55,505 nt of DNA, from NCBI GenBank assembly GCA_009773735.1, contig WSYG01000007.1, positions 1 through 55,505 of the forward strand, read 5' to 3'. Shown here in pieces: positions 35,813 to 45,570 of the stretch (the stretch's first letter is position 1; the number at the start of each line of letters is the position of its first letter). The notes under the pieces were generated by a model. It was not told the origin of the DNA and did not search any database. It saw only the letters and a list, made by a program, of their open reading frames with translations. The position numbers and the translations under genes are program-made. The stretch comes from Erysipelotrichaceae bacterium. GTDB lineage: Bacteria > Bacillota_I > Bacilli_A > Erysipelotrichales > Erysipelotrichaceae.

Positions 35813-36079
35813 TTACTTAATGACCTTTTGGGTTCTGAGTACATCTTCGATGGTTCTGATAGCATCTTCTTCATCATCGCCTTCGCACGAAATCGTTACT
35901 TCGGATTGAGTCGGAATGCCAAGTGACATAACGCCCATGATGGATTTCATATTTACAGAACGACCTTTGAAGGCCACCTTCACGTCACATTTAAAGCGAC
36001 TCGCAGCACTAACGGCCACGGTGGCTGGACGAGCATGCAATCCAACTGGATCGACGACCAACACTGAAATTTGTTTCAT
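35813..36079 (-). CDS. ptsH: Phosphocarrier protein HPr
   Basis: HPr passes phosphate from enzyme I to sugar permeases and, in Bacillota, acts as the CcpA corepressor when phosphorylated on Ser46. Both sites are visible in the 88 residues: the catalytic histidine in GLHARPAT and the regulatory serine in NMKSIMGVMSLG. AGGAGG precedes the ATG. ptsI is not adjacent, so HPr is produced from a single-gene unit. With the operator sites upstream of the mal genes this supports HPr-Ser-P/CcpA-type control. Confidence 0.95.
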   Translation of the reverse strand: MKQISVLVVDPVGLHARPATVAVSAASRFKCDVKVAFKGRSVNMKSIMGVMSLGIPTQSEVTISCEGDDEEDAIRTIEDVLRTQKVIK

Positions 36080-36106
36080 AACATAATACCTCCTGCTCTT
36101 GGTTTA

Positions 36107-36135
36107 ATTGTATCTTAAAACTACACGCTTTACAA
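36107..36135 (-). promoter_or_regulatory. Promoter of ptsH
   Basis: TTGTAA (36130-36135), 17 bases, then TACAAT (36107-36112) on the minus strand, 27 bases before the ptsH start codon. Confidence 0.7.
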
Positions 36136-36144
36136 CAATAAACT

Positions 36145-36795
36145 TTAAACAATCTTCTTATATGTAAGCGATTTCAGTATGGATTCTAGATGACTTTCGC
36201 TCACAGGTTCGTGATGTGAACCAAGGATTGTTTTCGCGTGTAAACTTAGTGCCAACTGGATTGTTTTCAGATAAGCTTCATGGTCTTGCAGTTCAGGAAT
36301 CAGTCCTTTTCCTTGATCTGGAAGATTATCTGCCATAAATAATAAGTCTGCACTTGGATAATGAATCATAAGACCATCTTGAGTATGCCCTGGTGCTGGA
36401 TATAAAGTTAAAGGACCAATCTGTGTTCGATATTCGATCAAGGTATCCGCATAAACACAGCCAACATCGCCTTCTTTCAGCTCTTTGAAGTAGGCATAGG
36501 ATAACTCATAATCTTCCTGTAACAAGCGATTAAATGGTTCACAGGCGATGATTTTTGCGAAGTCTAAGGCAATCGTTCCCCATACATGGTCAAAATGATG
36601 ATGGGTATAAATAAGTATATTTGGTTTTGTAGAATCGCGAAAATTCTCGAAATCTTCTATGGCTTGTGTGCCTAATCCACTATCAATAAAGATATTGGCT
36701 TGATCTAGGCGAATTAAAAAGGTATTAAGGAACCAATTTACACCTTCGGGATAAACCCTTCTTTCATACACATGAGGGGCTATTTCTTTGATCAT
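36145..36795 (-). CDS. Metallo-beta-lactamase fold hydrolase
   Basis: The 216-residue cytosolic protein has the metal-binding motif THHHFDHVWG near 65, the later APGHTQDG histidine, MADN (the bridging aspartate) and GSHHEP near the end. This set matches glyoxalase-II-like MBL hydrolases, but the substrate is unknown. It sits between rlmH and ptsH. A TATAAT six bases before the ATG and the absence of a clear Shine-Dalgarno suggest a leaderless message. Confidence 0.85.
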   Translation of the reverse strand: MIKEIAPHVYERRVYPEGVNWFLNTFLIRLDQANIFIDSGLGTQAIEDFENFRDSTKPNILIYTHHHFDHVWGTIALDFAKIIACEPFNRLLQEDYELSYAYFKELKEGDVGCVYADTLIEYRTQIGPLTLYPAPGHTQDGLMIHYPSADLLFMADNLPDQGKGLIPELQDHEAYLKTIQLALSLHAKTILGSHHEPVSESHLESILKSLTYKKIV

Positions 36796-36801
36796 AGCCC
36801 T

Positions 36802-36807
36802 ATTATA
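36802..36807 (-). promoter_or_regulatory. -10 box of the MBL hydrolase gene, leaderless geometry
   Basis: The minus strand has TATAAT followed by six bases and the ATG. The -35 region overlaps the rlmH terminator hairpin and is not clear. Confidence 0.5.
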
Positions 36808-36813
36808 AAATAA

Positions 36814-36834
36814 AAATGACGTTTTGCGTCATTT
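36814..36834 (-). terminator. Terminator of the htrA-rlmH operon
   Basis: AAATGACG / CGTCATTT with a 5-base loop, overlapping the rlmH stop codon and followed on the minus strand by TTTATTTTA. Confidence 0.7.
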
Positions 36835-37299
36835 ATGGTACGTTTGGTTGTTTAAGATTTTAAAGCTTCGATAAATTTGTTCAAGAACTAAGATTCTGAC
36901 TAAGCCATGAGGGAAAGTATTATCAGATAACTTCCATATGAGATTGGCTCTAAATCTAAGCTCATCACTGACACCTAAAGAACCACCTATGATGAATACG
37001 ATTTGTTTAGCGGATCGATTAAAGGCATTCTGTATCGTTTGAGCTAGGTTTTCCGAACTTAAGGCTTGTCCTTTAAGATCCAGTAAGATAACAACATCCT
37101 CTGCTTGTAGGACAGACAAGATGGCTTTGGATTCTTTATCGATGGCTTTCTGATTTAATGAAGCACTCTCAAAGTTAGGCTCATCCGTGAGTTCTACAAC
37201 AGTAAGTTTATGATAAGGTTGTATGCGTTGAATATAATCCTCACTGATGTTTAGTAAGGCTTTTTCTTTAAGTTTTCCTACACAAATCACTTTGATCAT
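36829..37299 (-). CDS. rlmH: 23S rRNA (pseudouridine1915-N3)-methyltransferase RlmH
   Basis: The 156-residue SPOUT methyltransferase methylates pseudouridine 1915 in helix 69 of 23S rRNA. The C-terminal knot segment FIIGGSLGVSDELR, the late FPHGLVRILVLEQIYR and the final TYHK are diagnostic. The start overlaps the stop of the serine protease gene by 4 bases. The order walJ, htrA-type, rlmH is the same as in Bacillus subtilis. Confidence 0.96.
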   Translation of the reverse strand: MIKVICVGKLKEKALLNISEDYIQRIQPYHKLTVVELTDEPNFESASLNQKAIDKESKAILSVLQAEDVVILLDLKGQALSSENLAQTIQNAFNRSAKQIVFIIGGSLGVSDELRFRANLIWKLSDNTFPHGLVRILVLEQIYRSFKILNNQTYHK

Positions 37300-38381
37300 T
37301 CGAGTATGGCACTTGTGGTACTGGTTTTAGAGCCTCTGACATACGTAATCTCAACTTCATCCCCTACCGCTTTTTCATACAATAATTTTCTGAATTGTTT
37401 AAACGATACCACGGCAGTCCCATCCAAATGAGTAATGACATCTTTGGCTTTTAGACCTGCTTTAGACGCTGGAGAACTCGATTGAACTTTAACGATCATG
37501 ATTCCATCATCAAGATCCAACTGTATCCCATAAAAGCTCTTTTGGGCTGCAGTCATTTGTTCAAGCGAAACGGCTGATACACCAAGCAAGGGTCGAATGA
37601 CTTTACCATTGGCCATTAATTGTTCAATGATGGGTATGATTTCGTTGACAGGGATCGCAAAACCCATGCCTTCAACATTGCTGTCTGCAATCTTCATAGA
37701 AGTGATCCCAATCAGTTGACCGGCTAAATTGATGAGTGGTCCACCTGAATTGCCTGGATTGATGGCTGCGTCGGTTTGTAAGACAATACTGTCCCAATCA
37801 TCAACTCCATCGCTATCTAAATCGATCGGAACGATACGATTTGTCCCTGATATGATCCCCATGGTTACCGAACCCGAGAATTCAAAACCCAAAGGACTAC
37901 CTATCGCTAAAACAGTTTCACCGGTCTTAACCAGTGATGAATCTCCTAAATCAAAGGTAACCACTGAAAAATCAACTGTAACACTAAGTAGTGCTAAATC
38001 TGTGAATTGATCGGCACCTACCACTTGAGCTTCAACTTCTTCCCCATTGGCGAAAGTTACCGTTACTTTGCTTGCCCCATCGATTACATGATTGTTGGTT
38101 ATGATGAATACTTTTCCTTCTTGAACCAAATAGATAGCACCACTACCCGTACTGCTTACTCTGTTTTGATAGTAATTAGAGACACCAACGACTTTACTGA
38201 TGTTTTCGCTGACGATCCTGGTGACATTTGTATTGAATTCATAGACGACTTCACGAATGGTTTTGATTTCACCCGTGATCTCTAGTGAATCTAAAAGATT
38301 TTTGATTCCCAGGTACTCGAAAGTCAGTACCGAGTTCCAGACCAATAGTCCAGCAATGATCAATGATGCGTATTTTTTCAT
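37296..38381 (-). CDS. HtrA/DegP-type membrane-anchored serine protease with PDZ domain
   Basis: The roughly 361-residue protein starts with a signal-anchor helix (4-22) and has a trypsin-like domain outside the membrane: His98 (NNHVID), Asp128 (FTDLALL) and Ser212 (GNSGGPL). A PDZ domain covers about 265-355. It should degrade misfolded exported proteins. Just before the oxyanion region, the loop DLDSDGVDDWD (187-197) resembles a calcium-binding EF-hand loop. The ATG preceded by AGGAGG is chosen. It overlaps walJ by 4 bases and rlmH by 4 bases. In Bacillus the equivalent is htrC (yyxA). Confidence 0.92.
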   Translation of the reverse strand: MKKYASLIIAGLLVWNSVLTFEYLGIKNLLDSLEITGEIKTIREVVYEFNTNVTRIVSENISKVVGVSNYYQNRVSSTGSGAIYLVQEGKVFIITNNHVIDGASKVTVTFANGEEVEAQVVGADQFTDLALLSVTVDFSVVTFDLGDSSLVKTGETVLAIGSPLGFEFSGSVTMGIISGTNRIVPIDLDSDGVDDWDSIVLQTDAAINPGNSGGPLINLAGQLIGITSMKIADSNVEGMGFAIPVNEIIPIIEQLMANGKVIRPLLGVSAVSLEQMTAAQKSFYGIQLDLDDGIMIVKVQSSSPASKAGLKAKDVITHLDGTAVVSFKQFRKLLYEKAVGDEVEITYVRGSKTSTTSAILE

Positions 38382-39127
38382 ATGGTTCCTCCTGTAACAG
38401 GTTCGTTTTGTTTGGCACAATCCAAGATGAGATCTGGATTGATGATGACTTTTTGATTTTCAAAAGTTTCTACTAATGCTTGTAAGGCATGTCTTTCGGT
38501 GTTGGCTTCACTTGATAAATGAGCCAAAAAGATGGTTTTAGTATTTAAGCCGACAAGTCGTGCTAGATAAGAAGCACTATCTTCATTACTGAGATGGCCA
38601 CTGTCTGACAAAATCCTAGATTTAACAGGATAAGGCCGTTGCGTTTGCATCAAGAGTTCTACGTCATGATTGCTTTCAAAAATATAATGATCTGCATTGC
38701 TTAAGACTTCAAAATCCGTTTCTTTTAGATATCCTGTATCCGTAATGTAAACCAAAGATTCATCGTCATGTTGGATCACATAGCCAAATGTTTCATCGGC
38801 ATCATGAGATAAAGGAACAGACAAGATGCTAAGATCACCCAGCTTGAACCATTTGTATGCACCTAAGATGATGGTATCATCTCTGTCTCTTAATAGACAA
38901 GGTGCATAAACAGGCTGATTCTTAAAAAGCTTCAACTGACTTACATGATCGATATGGTTATGGGTAATGATCACCGCATCAATCTGATCATAGTGTACAC
39001 CACAATTGTGAAGAGACTGTGTCAGATACCTCTTTGAATGACCGCAGTCTAAAAGAATTTTGATTTGTTCTGTTTCAACCAAAGTACTGTTGCCTTTTGA
39101 TCCACTGCATAAAACTGTAAATTTCAT
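38378..39127 (-). CDS. walJ: MBL-fold exonuclease-like protein WalJ (YycJ)
   Basis: The 249-residue metallo-beta-lactamase fold protein begins with VLCSGSKGNSTLVE, the hallmark of YycJ/WalJ, and has THNHIDHV as the metal motif near 57, LSHDADETFGY, and the DTGYLKETD and SNHD metal positions. In Bacillus it is the last gene of the WalRK operon and has 5'-exonuclease activity linked to DNA replication. Here walR, walK, walH and walI are missing upstream and an M23 peptidase gene takes their place, with an overlapping stop and start (TGATG). Confidence 0.93.
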   Translation of the reverse strand: MKFTVLCSGSKGNSTLVETEQIKILLDCGHSKRYLTQSLHNCGVHYDQIDAVIITHNHIDHVSQLKLFKNQPVYAPCLLRDRDDTIILGAYKWFKLGDLSILSVPLSHDADETFGYVIQHDDESLVYITDTGYLKETDFEVLSNADHYIFESNHDVELLMQTQRPYPVKSRILSDSGHLSNEDSASYLARLVGLNTKTIFLAHLSSEANTERHALQALVETFENQKVIINPDLILDCAKQNEPVTGGTI

Positions 39128-40629
39128 CAGCAGTACAGATACTTACACGGGTTGACATAGGTGCCGTTGACCATGACCCCAAAGTGAAGATGGGTGCCAG
39201 TTGAACGTCCGGTATTTCCGATGGTCCCAATGACTTCCCCTTTGTTGACGACGATGCCTGCAACGACCCAGCTTCGATATTTCAGGTGAGCGTAATACGT
39301 AATCATGCCATTATTGTGGTTGATTTTAACATAATAACCCGCTGATGAGTTATATCCCGCTTCAAAGACGCGACCTCGGTCAGCTGCATAAATTTGGCCA
39401 TCTCTGACTGCGGTATACTTCATATCCAAGCCACTATGCCAAGCTCCGAATTCAAAATAGCAACGGAACTGACAGGTGATGACTCTAGGATATCCAATTG
39501 GCCAACGCAATGTGCCAGAGCCGATGTGAGGTATGATTTTTGTCCCAACCAAAACAACTTCACGGATGGGCTGTTTGGTGATGATCGAAGAACTGATTAT
39601 ACTTTCAACTAAGATCCCATTGACATATTTTTCAATATATTTGACGTTCTTCGAACCAGGCTTTTCACGTGTTCTAATGACTGATAGTCCTTCGCGAATG
39701 GAATCATCTTTGACATATTGTGTTACTTCAGGATATACGATTTCTTTCGCAAAACGTTCTTTGGTGACAACAACACTTAAAGGGGAATCAAAATAACTGA
39801 CATTCAAAACAGTTCCTGGTACTAAGATCTGATTTTCTGATTGAAGAAGGTCACTGTTGATGCTGACCAATTGTTGGGCTGACATCCCGGTTTGATAAGC
39901 GATGTATTCAATGGTGTCATATGTTTTAACGGTATAGGTTTTTAAGACATCATTGTAACCATAACTTAAGAAATAGATGATTTCAGATTTTGTCTTTAGG
40001 ATTTCTGAGATAGACGCCAAAGCAACCGACGTTTCAGCTGTTTCTAAAACCGTAATACCGATTTCTCTGGTTCCATAAGTTGTAAGGTCTGGTGGTAATA
40101 GTTTCTTCTTGAGCAACTCATAAGCACTTCTTGACACGAAATTAAGCAAGTATTGTTCTTTTGCCTCTTCAAACATCTTTGTGTCCTTAACATAAATCAA
40201 TGCCCCATTAGAGAACTTGATCTTAAAAACCGACACAGAAAACAAGTCTTTTTGTTTAAGATAATCAAAGATCTCTGTATCCACATTATCATAAGTCATA
40301 TAACTGGTCTCAGTGGTAATAAAGATATCTTTGCCTAAACCCAATTCAGTGTCAGGGAAATCGGTTTGATAACGCTCTATGTATACTTGTTTGAGGAAAG
40401 CATCTAAAGCTTCTGTGCTGCTTAAAACACCAATCAAGACATTCTCATGATAGACTTTTTTAACTTGATGAGGTGCCACATTGACAGCCATGACAGGTTG
40501 TTCAACAAGACTAGCTTCCTTGATGTTGATCTGTGTGATACGTCCACTATTAGATCCAAACGATTCCGTCGCAAGCATCAAAAGGAAACTCATGATGATC
40601 GCAAATGAAATGGACATGATCTTTTTCAT
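39127..40629 (-). CDS. M23 metallopeptidase with LysM and G5 domains
   Basis: The 500-residue exported protein starts with a signal peptide or anchor (4-24). A LysM-like domain (about 225-270, YTVKTYDTIEYIAYQTGMSA) should bind wall glycan, a G5 domain (about 290-365) follows, and a C-terminal M23 domain carries the zinc ligands HSGLD and HLHFGVM. M23 enzymes cut peptide cross-links in peptidoglycan. All catalytic residues look present. It sits between dnaB and walJ with no spacing, the place held by WalRKHI in Bacillus, so it may be the wall-related product under that ancestral control. Confidence 0.92.
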   Translation of the reverse strand: MKKIMSISFAIIMSFLLMLATESFGSNSGRITQINIKEASLVEQPVMAVNVAPHQVKKVYHENVLIGVLSSTEALDAFLKQVYIERYQTDFPDTELGLGKDIFITTETSYMTYDNVDTEIFDYLKQKDLFSVSVFKIKFSNGALIYVKDTKMFEEAKEQYLLNFVSRSAYELLKKKLLPPDLTTYGTREIGITVLETAETSVALASISEILKTKSEIIYFLSYGYNDVLKTYTVKTYDTIEYIAYQTGMSAQQLVSINSDLLQSENQILVPGTVLNVSYFDSPLSVVVTKERFAKEIVYPEVTQYVKDDSIREGLSVIRTREKPGSKNVKYIEKYVNGILVESIISSSIITKQPIREVVLVGTKIIPHIGSGTLRWPIGYPRVITCQFRCYFEFGAWHSGLDMKYTAVRDGQIYAADRGRVFEAGYNSSAGYYVKINHNNGMITYYAHLKYRSWVVAGIVVNKGEVIGTIGNTGRSTGTHLHFGVMVNGTYVNPCKYLYC

Positions 40630-41988
40630 TTAATCACCCTGCCCTTGAGCTGATTCAGAAATATTATAGAAGGCATTGATGTTGCGTTCAAACGCAAGAT
40701 TGATGCTACCAGTGGCCCCATTACGATGTTTAGAAATCAAGACTTCTGTAACTTCAGTCGCTTTTTCTTCCTCTTCTCGTTTATAGTAGGATTCGCGATA
40801 TAGGAATAATACGATATCTGCATCTTGTTCCAAGGAACCAGATTCTCTTAAATCACTTAACTGAGGTTTATTGCCGGCACGTTGTTCAACCATACGCGAT
40901 AATTGCGATAAAGCCAACACAGGGACTTCTAATTCACGCGCTAATGCTTTCAAAGCACGTGAAATTTCAGAGACTTCCTGTTGACGATTCTCTGAAGAAG
41001 ATTTTCCGCTTCCGCTGATGAGCTGAATATAATCGATGACGATGAGGCCTAAAGGATGTTCACTTTGAAGTTTACGGCACTTCGAGAAGATTTCAGCGAC
41101 TCTGATCGAAGGAGAATCATCGATATAGATTTTTGTGGTTTTTAGATCGGCTGCTGCTTCATTGAGCGCATTCCATTGTTGATTGGATTTAAACTGGCCT
41201 GTTCTTAACTCAGAACCGTTGATTCTTGACTTTACAGAAAGCATACGTGTAATCAACTGTTCGGCTGGCATTTCTAAAGAAAATAAGGCAACCGCTTTAT
41301 CACTGATCTGTGAAGCATTTAAGGCAACATTTAAGGCAAAGGCTGTTTTGCCCATAGAAGGACGAGCTGCCAAAAGAATCAAGTCTCCTTTTTGGAAACC
41401 ATTGGTGATACGATCTAATCGTCGATAACCTGAAGCTGTTCCGGTGATGTTGGAGTGCTGTTCGCTCATCTTTTGAATATTCTCCAAGACATGGCTAACC
41501 ACTTCTTTAGCGTCTCTAAATTCACTCGTACGACGAGTTCTTGTTACATTTAAGATCTGCTTTTCTGCTCGATCCATGACCTCATCGATGTCTGATTCAG
41601 AGTTAAACCCTTCTTCGGTTATCAGTTGAGAAGCTGCGATCAAATTTCTTAAATAGGCCTTATTTTGAATCAGTTCGACATAGTATTTTGTATTGGCACC
41701 TGATACGGAAGTATCAGCCAATTCCATGATCATATTGACTCCGCCTACAGCACTAAGCACTTTAAGATCATTGCATCGAGAAATCAGACTGACCGAATCA
41801 ATCGGTTTACCTTCATCCTGCATCGACATCATGATCTGATATAAACGTTTATGTGCTTCCGCATAAAAATCCTCAGCTCTGAGTCCTAGTTCAATTACAG
41901 TACTCACGGCAGAAGGATACACCATCATACTGGAAAGTAAAGCCTGCTCGGCTTCTAAACTGCTGGGCAGCTGACGTTTTATGGTCAT
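40630..41988 (-). CDS. dnaB: Replicative DNA helicase
   Basis: The 452-residue helicase unwinds DNA at the replication fork. The N-terminal domain (LEAEQALL start) and RecA-like motor are clear: Walker A ARPSMGKTA near 212, DYIQLISG (Walker B region), and the LSDLRESGSLEQDAD motif. The length is standard. An AGGAG lies ahead of the ATG, two bases after rplI. The next gene starts at its stop codon. Confidence 0.97.
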   Translation of the reverse strand: MTIKRQLPSSLEAEQALLSSMMVYPSAVSTVIELGLRAEDFYAEAHKRLYQIMMSMQDEGKPIDSVSLISRCNDLKVLSAVGGVNMIMELADTSVSGANTKYYVELIQNKAYLRNLIAASQLITEEGFNSESDIDEVMDRAEKQILNVTRTRRTSEFRDAKEVVSHVLENIQKMSEQHSNITGTASGYRRLDRITNGFQKGDLILLAARPSMGKTAFALNVALNASQISDKAVALFSLEMPAEQLITRMLSVKSRINGSELRTGQFKSNQQWNALNEAAADLKTTKIYIDDSPSIRVAEIFSKCRKLQSEHPLGLIVIDYIQLISGSGKSSSENRQQEVSEISRALKALARELEVPVLALSQLSRMVEQRAGNKPQLSDLRESGSLEQDADIVLFLYRESYYKREEEEKATEVTEVLISKHRNGATGSINLAFERNINAFYNISESAQGQGD

Positions 41989-41990
41989 GG

Positions 41991-42437
41991 CTATACTCCT
42001 TTGACTTGAACCTTGAGTTCAGCGATAACGCTTCGATGCAATTCAACCTTAAGCACATAAGCACCTATTGCATTTATTGGATCGCTTTCTAGAATCTTGC
42101 GTTTATCGATTACGAGTTTATGTTGTTTCTGTAGTTCTTCAGCAACTTGTTTGGTTGCGATGGATCCAAAAACACGGCCTTTATCGCCTGTCTTAAGCGA
42201 TAAGACCACGGTAACTTTAGATAATTTTTCTTTTAAGATCTGAGCATCTTCGATGGCTTTAACTTCATCATCGATCTTCTTTTGTTTCTGTCCTTCTAAA
42301 ATGGCTTCTGCTTGTGAAGATGCTGGAACAGCCATTCCATTCCTAATTAAGAAGTTACGCGCATAACCATCCGCGACTTCACAGATCTGCCCTTTTTTCC
42401 CTACATTTTTAACATCACTCAGTAGAATGATTTTCAT
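41991..42437 (-). CDS. rplI: 50S ribosomal protein L9
   Basis: The 148 residues match L9. The N-terminal rRNA-binding domain has the signature [18 protein letters not shown], then a long helix and the C-terminal domain. The start lies 23 bases inside the end of gdpP, a common arrangement in Bacillota (gdpP-rplI-dnaB). Confidence 0.97.
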   Translation of the reverse strand: MKIILLSDVKNVGKKGQICEVADGYARNFLIRNGMAVPASSQAEAILEGQKQKKIDDEVKAIEDAQILKEKLSKVTVVLSLKTGDKGRVFGSIATKQVAEELQKQHKLVIDKRKILESDPINAIGAYVLKVELHRSVIAELKVQVKGV

Positions 42438-44394
42438 TGTTTTTTTCCTCCTTGGCTACACTTTTTTTAAGTACTTCCTTTAATTCAGCGAGTACATCTT
42501 GAACTGTAGTATTTGCCCTTTGTAAACCGGCTGCAGAAAAATGTCCACCGCCATTCATTTGTTCCATTATAACATGGACATTCACATTTCCGTTTGAGCG
42601 TGCTGATACTGCAATATTGTTGTTGTCATCCATAGCGACCACAAAAGATGCTTCGACCCCTTTGATGGCCAACATCATATCGGCTGTTTGTGACATGACT
42701 GAACGACTGATCTGTTCATTTTGAATGGATGTGATGGCGATTTGATGTTCATCTACAGAAATGTTGTTATATAACTTAGCCTTTTGTTCAAAGATCAATA
42801 AATCATCTTTTAAGAACTCATTGGCCTTTACAGGATCAGCTCCATATTGTTTCAATAGTGACGCAACTTCAAAAGTACGGCTACCTGTTCTATTTCTAAA
42901 ACGATTGGTATCGATGATGATCCCTGTTAGAATCATTGTTGCTTCTTCTTTGGTCAAATCAAAATGCTTGGGTTGATACGGAATCAATTCGGTAACCAAT
43001 TCACTGCATGATGAAGCTGCGGTTTCTGTATAGACCATGATTGGATCAAAATTAAAATCTTGATTTCTGCGATGATGGTCTATGACTACGACCCTTTGCG
43101 ATTTGGTGATTAGCGATGGAACACTAGATTGATTTGCATTATGATGATCCAACATGACCACCAATGACTTAGGCTTCAATAAAAGGTTTGCTTGATCTTC
43201 ATCAACAAAAACATTGGTTTGAGACAACTCATCTCGATATTCATCAAAGGCATTCTGTAGCTTTTCTTCAATACCACCTGCAATAACAAAATAGGCTTCT
43301 TTATCATTACTACGAGCAATATTACTCATGGCTAAAGCAGAACCCATACAGTCAAAGTCCATTTCTTTATGTCCAACAAGAATGACGTTATCTGATTTAT
43401 GAATCAAATCTTTCAAAGTTTGAGCGATAATACGAGCTCTTACTTTACTTCGTTTTTCTTGAGCTTGAGATCCACCGCCTACATATTCTACTTCTTGGTC
43501 ATACGCTTTGATGGCAATTTGATCCCCACCACGGCTTTGAGCTAGTTCTAAAGCATTAAGCGCCATTTCATCCAGCATCTGGACGTCATTGGAGCCTTTT
43601 CCAAACCCAATCGACAACGTAATCGCAACATCTAACTTCGTTGCCTCTTCATGGATTATTTTCATGATCGAAAAATCATCACGAAGAAGTTTTTCAAAGA
43701 GTTGTTGATTAAGGACCAGCATTAATCTGTTCGTTCTTAAGCGACGAACTAAAATGCCCTGACCTCTAGCCCATTCAATGATGCGCTGACGAATGTTGGT
43801 ATCGATTTGACCTGTGGTTTTATCATCAGAATACAGTGCAGTTTCTTCATAGTTGTCTAAATGAACATATCCAATGACCATTTGTTGATTGGTGCTTAAT
43901 TCTCGCAAAGTGTAAAAATCGGTGATGTCTCTAAAGAATAGGGTTTGCCCATCTTCTTTTTTACGAACTTCATATGTATATTCATCTAAAGTAACGGTAA
44001 CTAAATCTGCTTCTGATGTAAATAAAGGTTGTGTTTCAGGAATCCAACTACTGACTTGTTTCCCGATGATTTGTTCAAATCTGTCCTGTAGAAATTCATT
44101 GGCCCATGTTACATTCAAGTTACTGTCATAAGTCATCAACCCGATGTTTCCAAACACAAAAGCCTGATGAGCTTCTTCACCAATGATTTGTGATAATGCT
44201 AAGTTGCGTTTGGCTAGATTCGATTCAAAGAGCTCAGACAATCCAACGATGAGCATTAAGTTGATCACAACCAAAACAAGATCCAACCAATTGACAGGTT
44301 GTCTTAATAGCACATGAGCAAAAATCAAAACGATGGTTTCGGCGACTAATATCCAAGCAATATTTTTTCTTAGTTTATTCAGTTGGTTGTGCAT
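42415..44394 (-). CDS. gdpP: Cyclic-di-AMP phosphodiesterase GdpP
   Basis: The 659-residue membrane enzyme hydrolyses cyclic-di-AMP, controlling potassium and wall homeostasis. Two N-terminal helices (about 12-50), a PAS-like domain (about 65-155), a degenerate GGDEF domain (about 170-305), then DHH ([30 protein letters not shown]) and DHHA1 (GGGHFSAAG) domains appear in the standard order. Its start lies just inside the yybS end. This gene also shows that a cyclic dinucleotide system exists besides the HD-GYP protein. Confidence 0.95.
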   Translation of the reverse strand: MHNQLNKLRKNIAWILVAETIVLIFAHVLLRQPVNWLDLVLVVINLMLIVGLSELFESNLAKRNLALSQIIGEEAHQAFVFGNIGLMTYDSNLNVTWANEFLQDRFEQIIGKQVSSWIPETQPLFTSEADLVTVTLDEYTYEVRKKEDGQTLFFRDITDFYTLRELSTNQQMVIGYVHLDNYEETALYSDDKTTGQIDTNIRQRIIEWARGQGILVRRLRTNRLMLVLNQQLFEKLLRDDFSIMKIIHEEATKLDVAITLSIGFGKGSNDVQMLDEMALNALELAQSRGGDQIAIKAYDQEVEYVGGGSQAQEKRSKVRARIIAQTLKDLIHKSDNVILVGHKEMDFDCMGSALAMSNIARSNDKEAYFVIAGGIEEKLQNAFDEYRDELSQTNVFVDEDQANLLLKPKSLVVMLDHHNANQSSVPSLITKSQRVVVIDHHRRNQDFNFDPIMVYTETAASSCSELVTELIPYQPKHFDLTKEEATMILTGIIIDTNRFRNRTGSRTFEVASLLKQYGADPVKANEFLKDDLLIFEQKAKLYNNISVDEHQIAITSIQNEQISRSVMSQTADMMLAIKGVEASFVVAMDDNNNIAVSARSNGNVNVHVIMEQMNGGGHFSAAGLQRANTTVQDVLAELKEVLKKSVAKEEKNNENHSTE

Positions 44395-45283
44395 ATGTAT
44401 ATAATACTCTTTTTCTTAGGTCTGTAAAACTGTCAAACATCCCAATTGCGACCCCCACATATGGGATAAACAGAAATAGGAGTACAGAAAGTATTCCTAA
44501 ATAGGATTTCCTTGATATCTTAGCAATAATCAGCATAAAAATATAGGCATCAATACAAAACATCAACATCGAAAAAAAGCCAATATTCGTCAAGATGATC
44601 TGTATGGTTTCATCATTGGTCATTTTCACTCCAAAGTTTGCGAACAAGCCAAGCGCCAATAATAATGCTATTTTTTTAGGTAGATATATTTGAGATAAAG
44701 GTTTCATAGAACGCGTCTTGATTTGAAGCCGTTTTAAAAGGATGGTCGCTAAGATATGCGTTACCAGTGCCTGAATAAATGCCGTCATCAACATAGCCAA
44801 AGGATAGATCGATAGAATCAAGGTATCAATATTATCAGGCAGATTGTTCACGCCCATCCCTTGTAATGTTTCTATGAGTACACTAACTTCATTGGTGTAA
44901 TTGTATCCAAAGAAATTGGCCAACAAAACCATTTCAATAAAGAAACTGATGGCCGTTAAAACTGTTGTCCAAAACAACAGCCAACCATTATCTTTATCCT
45001 TATAGATCCCATATCCATAGATCAATCCAACCACCACGGCAGTAATGACATAAAACATACTGATTGGATCAGCAATGATCAAACCCAATAACAGCATCGA
45101 ACCAGCCAAAATCAATCCTTGTTTAAATCCGTATTTTGCGATATAAAAAACAGCCGGTAAAGGCATCATAAAAGACAGGATCCCATCAAAGGCATGTCCT
45201 GACAATCTGTTGATATATAGAAATAAACCAACCATCGCCAACATCATGGCGCCTTCGGTAACCGCTCGTACTTGTTTTTTCAT
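44375..45283 (-). CDS. yybS: YybS-family (DUF2232) membrane protein
   Basis: The protein has about 302 residues and eight or so membrane helices. It is recognised as YybS by length, topology and position directly before gdpP, as in Bacillus. Several members resemble ECF S components, but the function is unknown. The ATG at 45283 is preferred because an in-frame GTG at 45304 falls inside the rpsR terminator hairpin. No good Shine-Dalgarno precedes it, so translation or read-through may be weak. Confidence 0.85.
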   Translation of the reverse strand: MKKQVRAVTEGAMMLAMVGLFLYINRLSGHAFDGILSFMMPLPAVFYIAKYGFKQGLILAGSMLLLGLIIADPISMFYVITAVVVGLIYGYGIYKDKDNGWLLFWTTVLTAISFFIEMVLLANFFGYNYTNEVSVLIETLQGMGVNNLPDNIDTLILSIYPLAMLMTAFIQALVTHILATILLKRLQIKTRSMKPLSQIYLPKKIALLLALGLFANFGVKMTNDETIQIILTNIGFFSMLMFCIDAYIFMLIIAKISRKSYLGILSVLLFLFIPYVGVAIGMFDSFTDLRKRVLYTYAQPTE

Positions 45284-45290
45284 ACCATTT

Positions 45291-45316
45291 AAATAAAACT
45301 CCACCCTGCGGTGGAG
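45291..45316 (-). terminator. Terminator of the rpsF-ssb-rpsR operon
   Basis: CTCCACC / GGTGGAG with a 4-base loop, followed on the minus strand by TTTTATTT. Genes downstream (yybS onward) must rely on read-through or an unseen promoter. Confidence 0.85.
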
Positions 45317-45324
45317 CTTTGTGT

Positions 45325-45558
45325 TTAGTCTGCTACGTAAGGGAGTAATGCCATTTGACGAGCGCGTTTGACTGCTGTCGCCAACATGCGTTGGTATTTA
45401 GCATTGGTACCTGTAACGCGTCGAGGAATGATCTTACCATTGGAAGAGATAAATCTCTTCAAGAGTTCGATATCTTTATAGTCGATGACCGTGATGTTGT
45501 TTTTAGTAAAATAACATACTTTTTTACGGCCAATTCTTTGTTTTTTGTAGACTGCCAT
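45325..45558 (-). CDS. rpsR: 30S ribosomal protein S18
   Basis: The 77 residues match S18: [16 protein letters not shown] at the start, the [15 protein letters not shown] motif and the [14 protein letters not shown] end. It pairs with S6 on the 30S platform and closes the rpsF-ssb-rpsR operon. Confidence 0.97.
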   Translation of the reverse strand: MAVYKKQRIGRKKVCYFTKNNITVIDYKDIELLKRFISSNGKIIPRRVTGTNAKYQRMLATAVKRARQMALLPYVAD

Positions 45559-45570
45559 AAGTCTCCTTTC

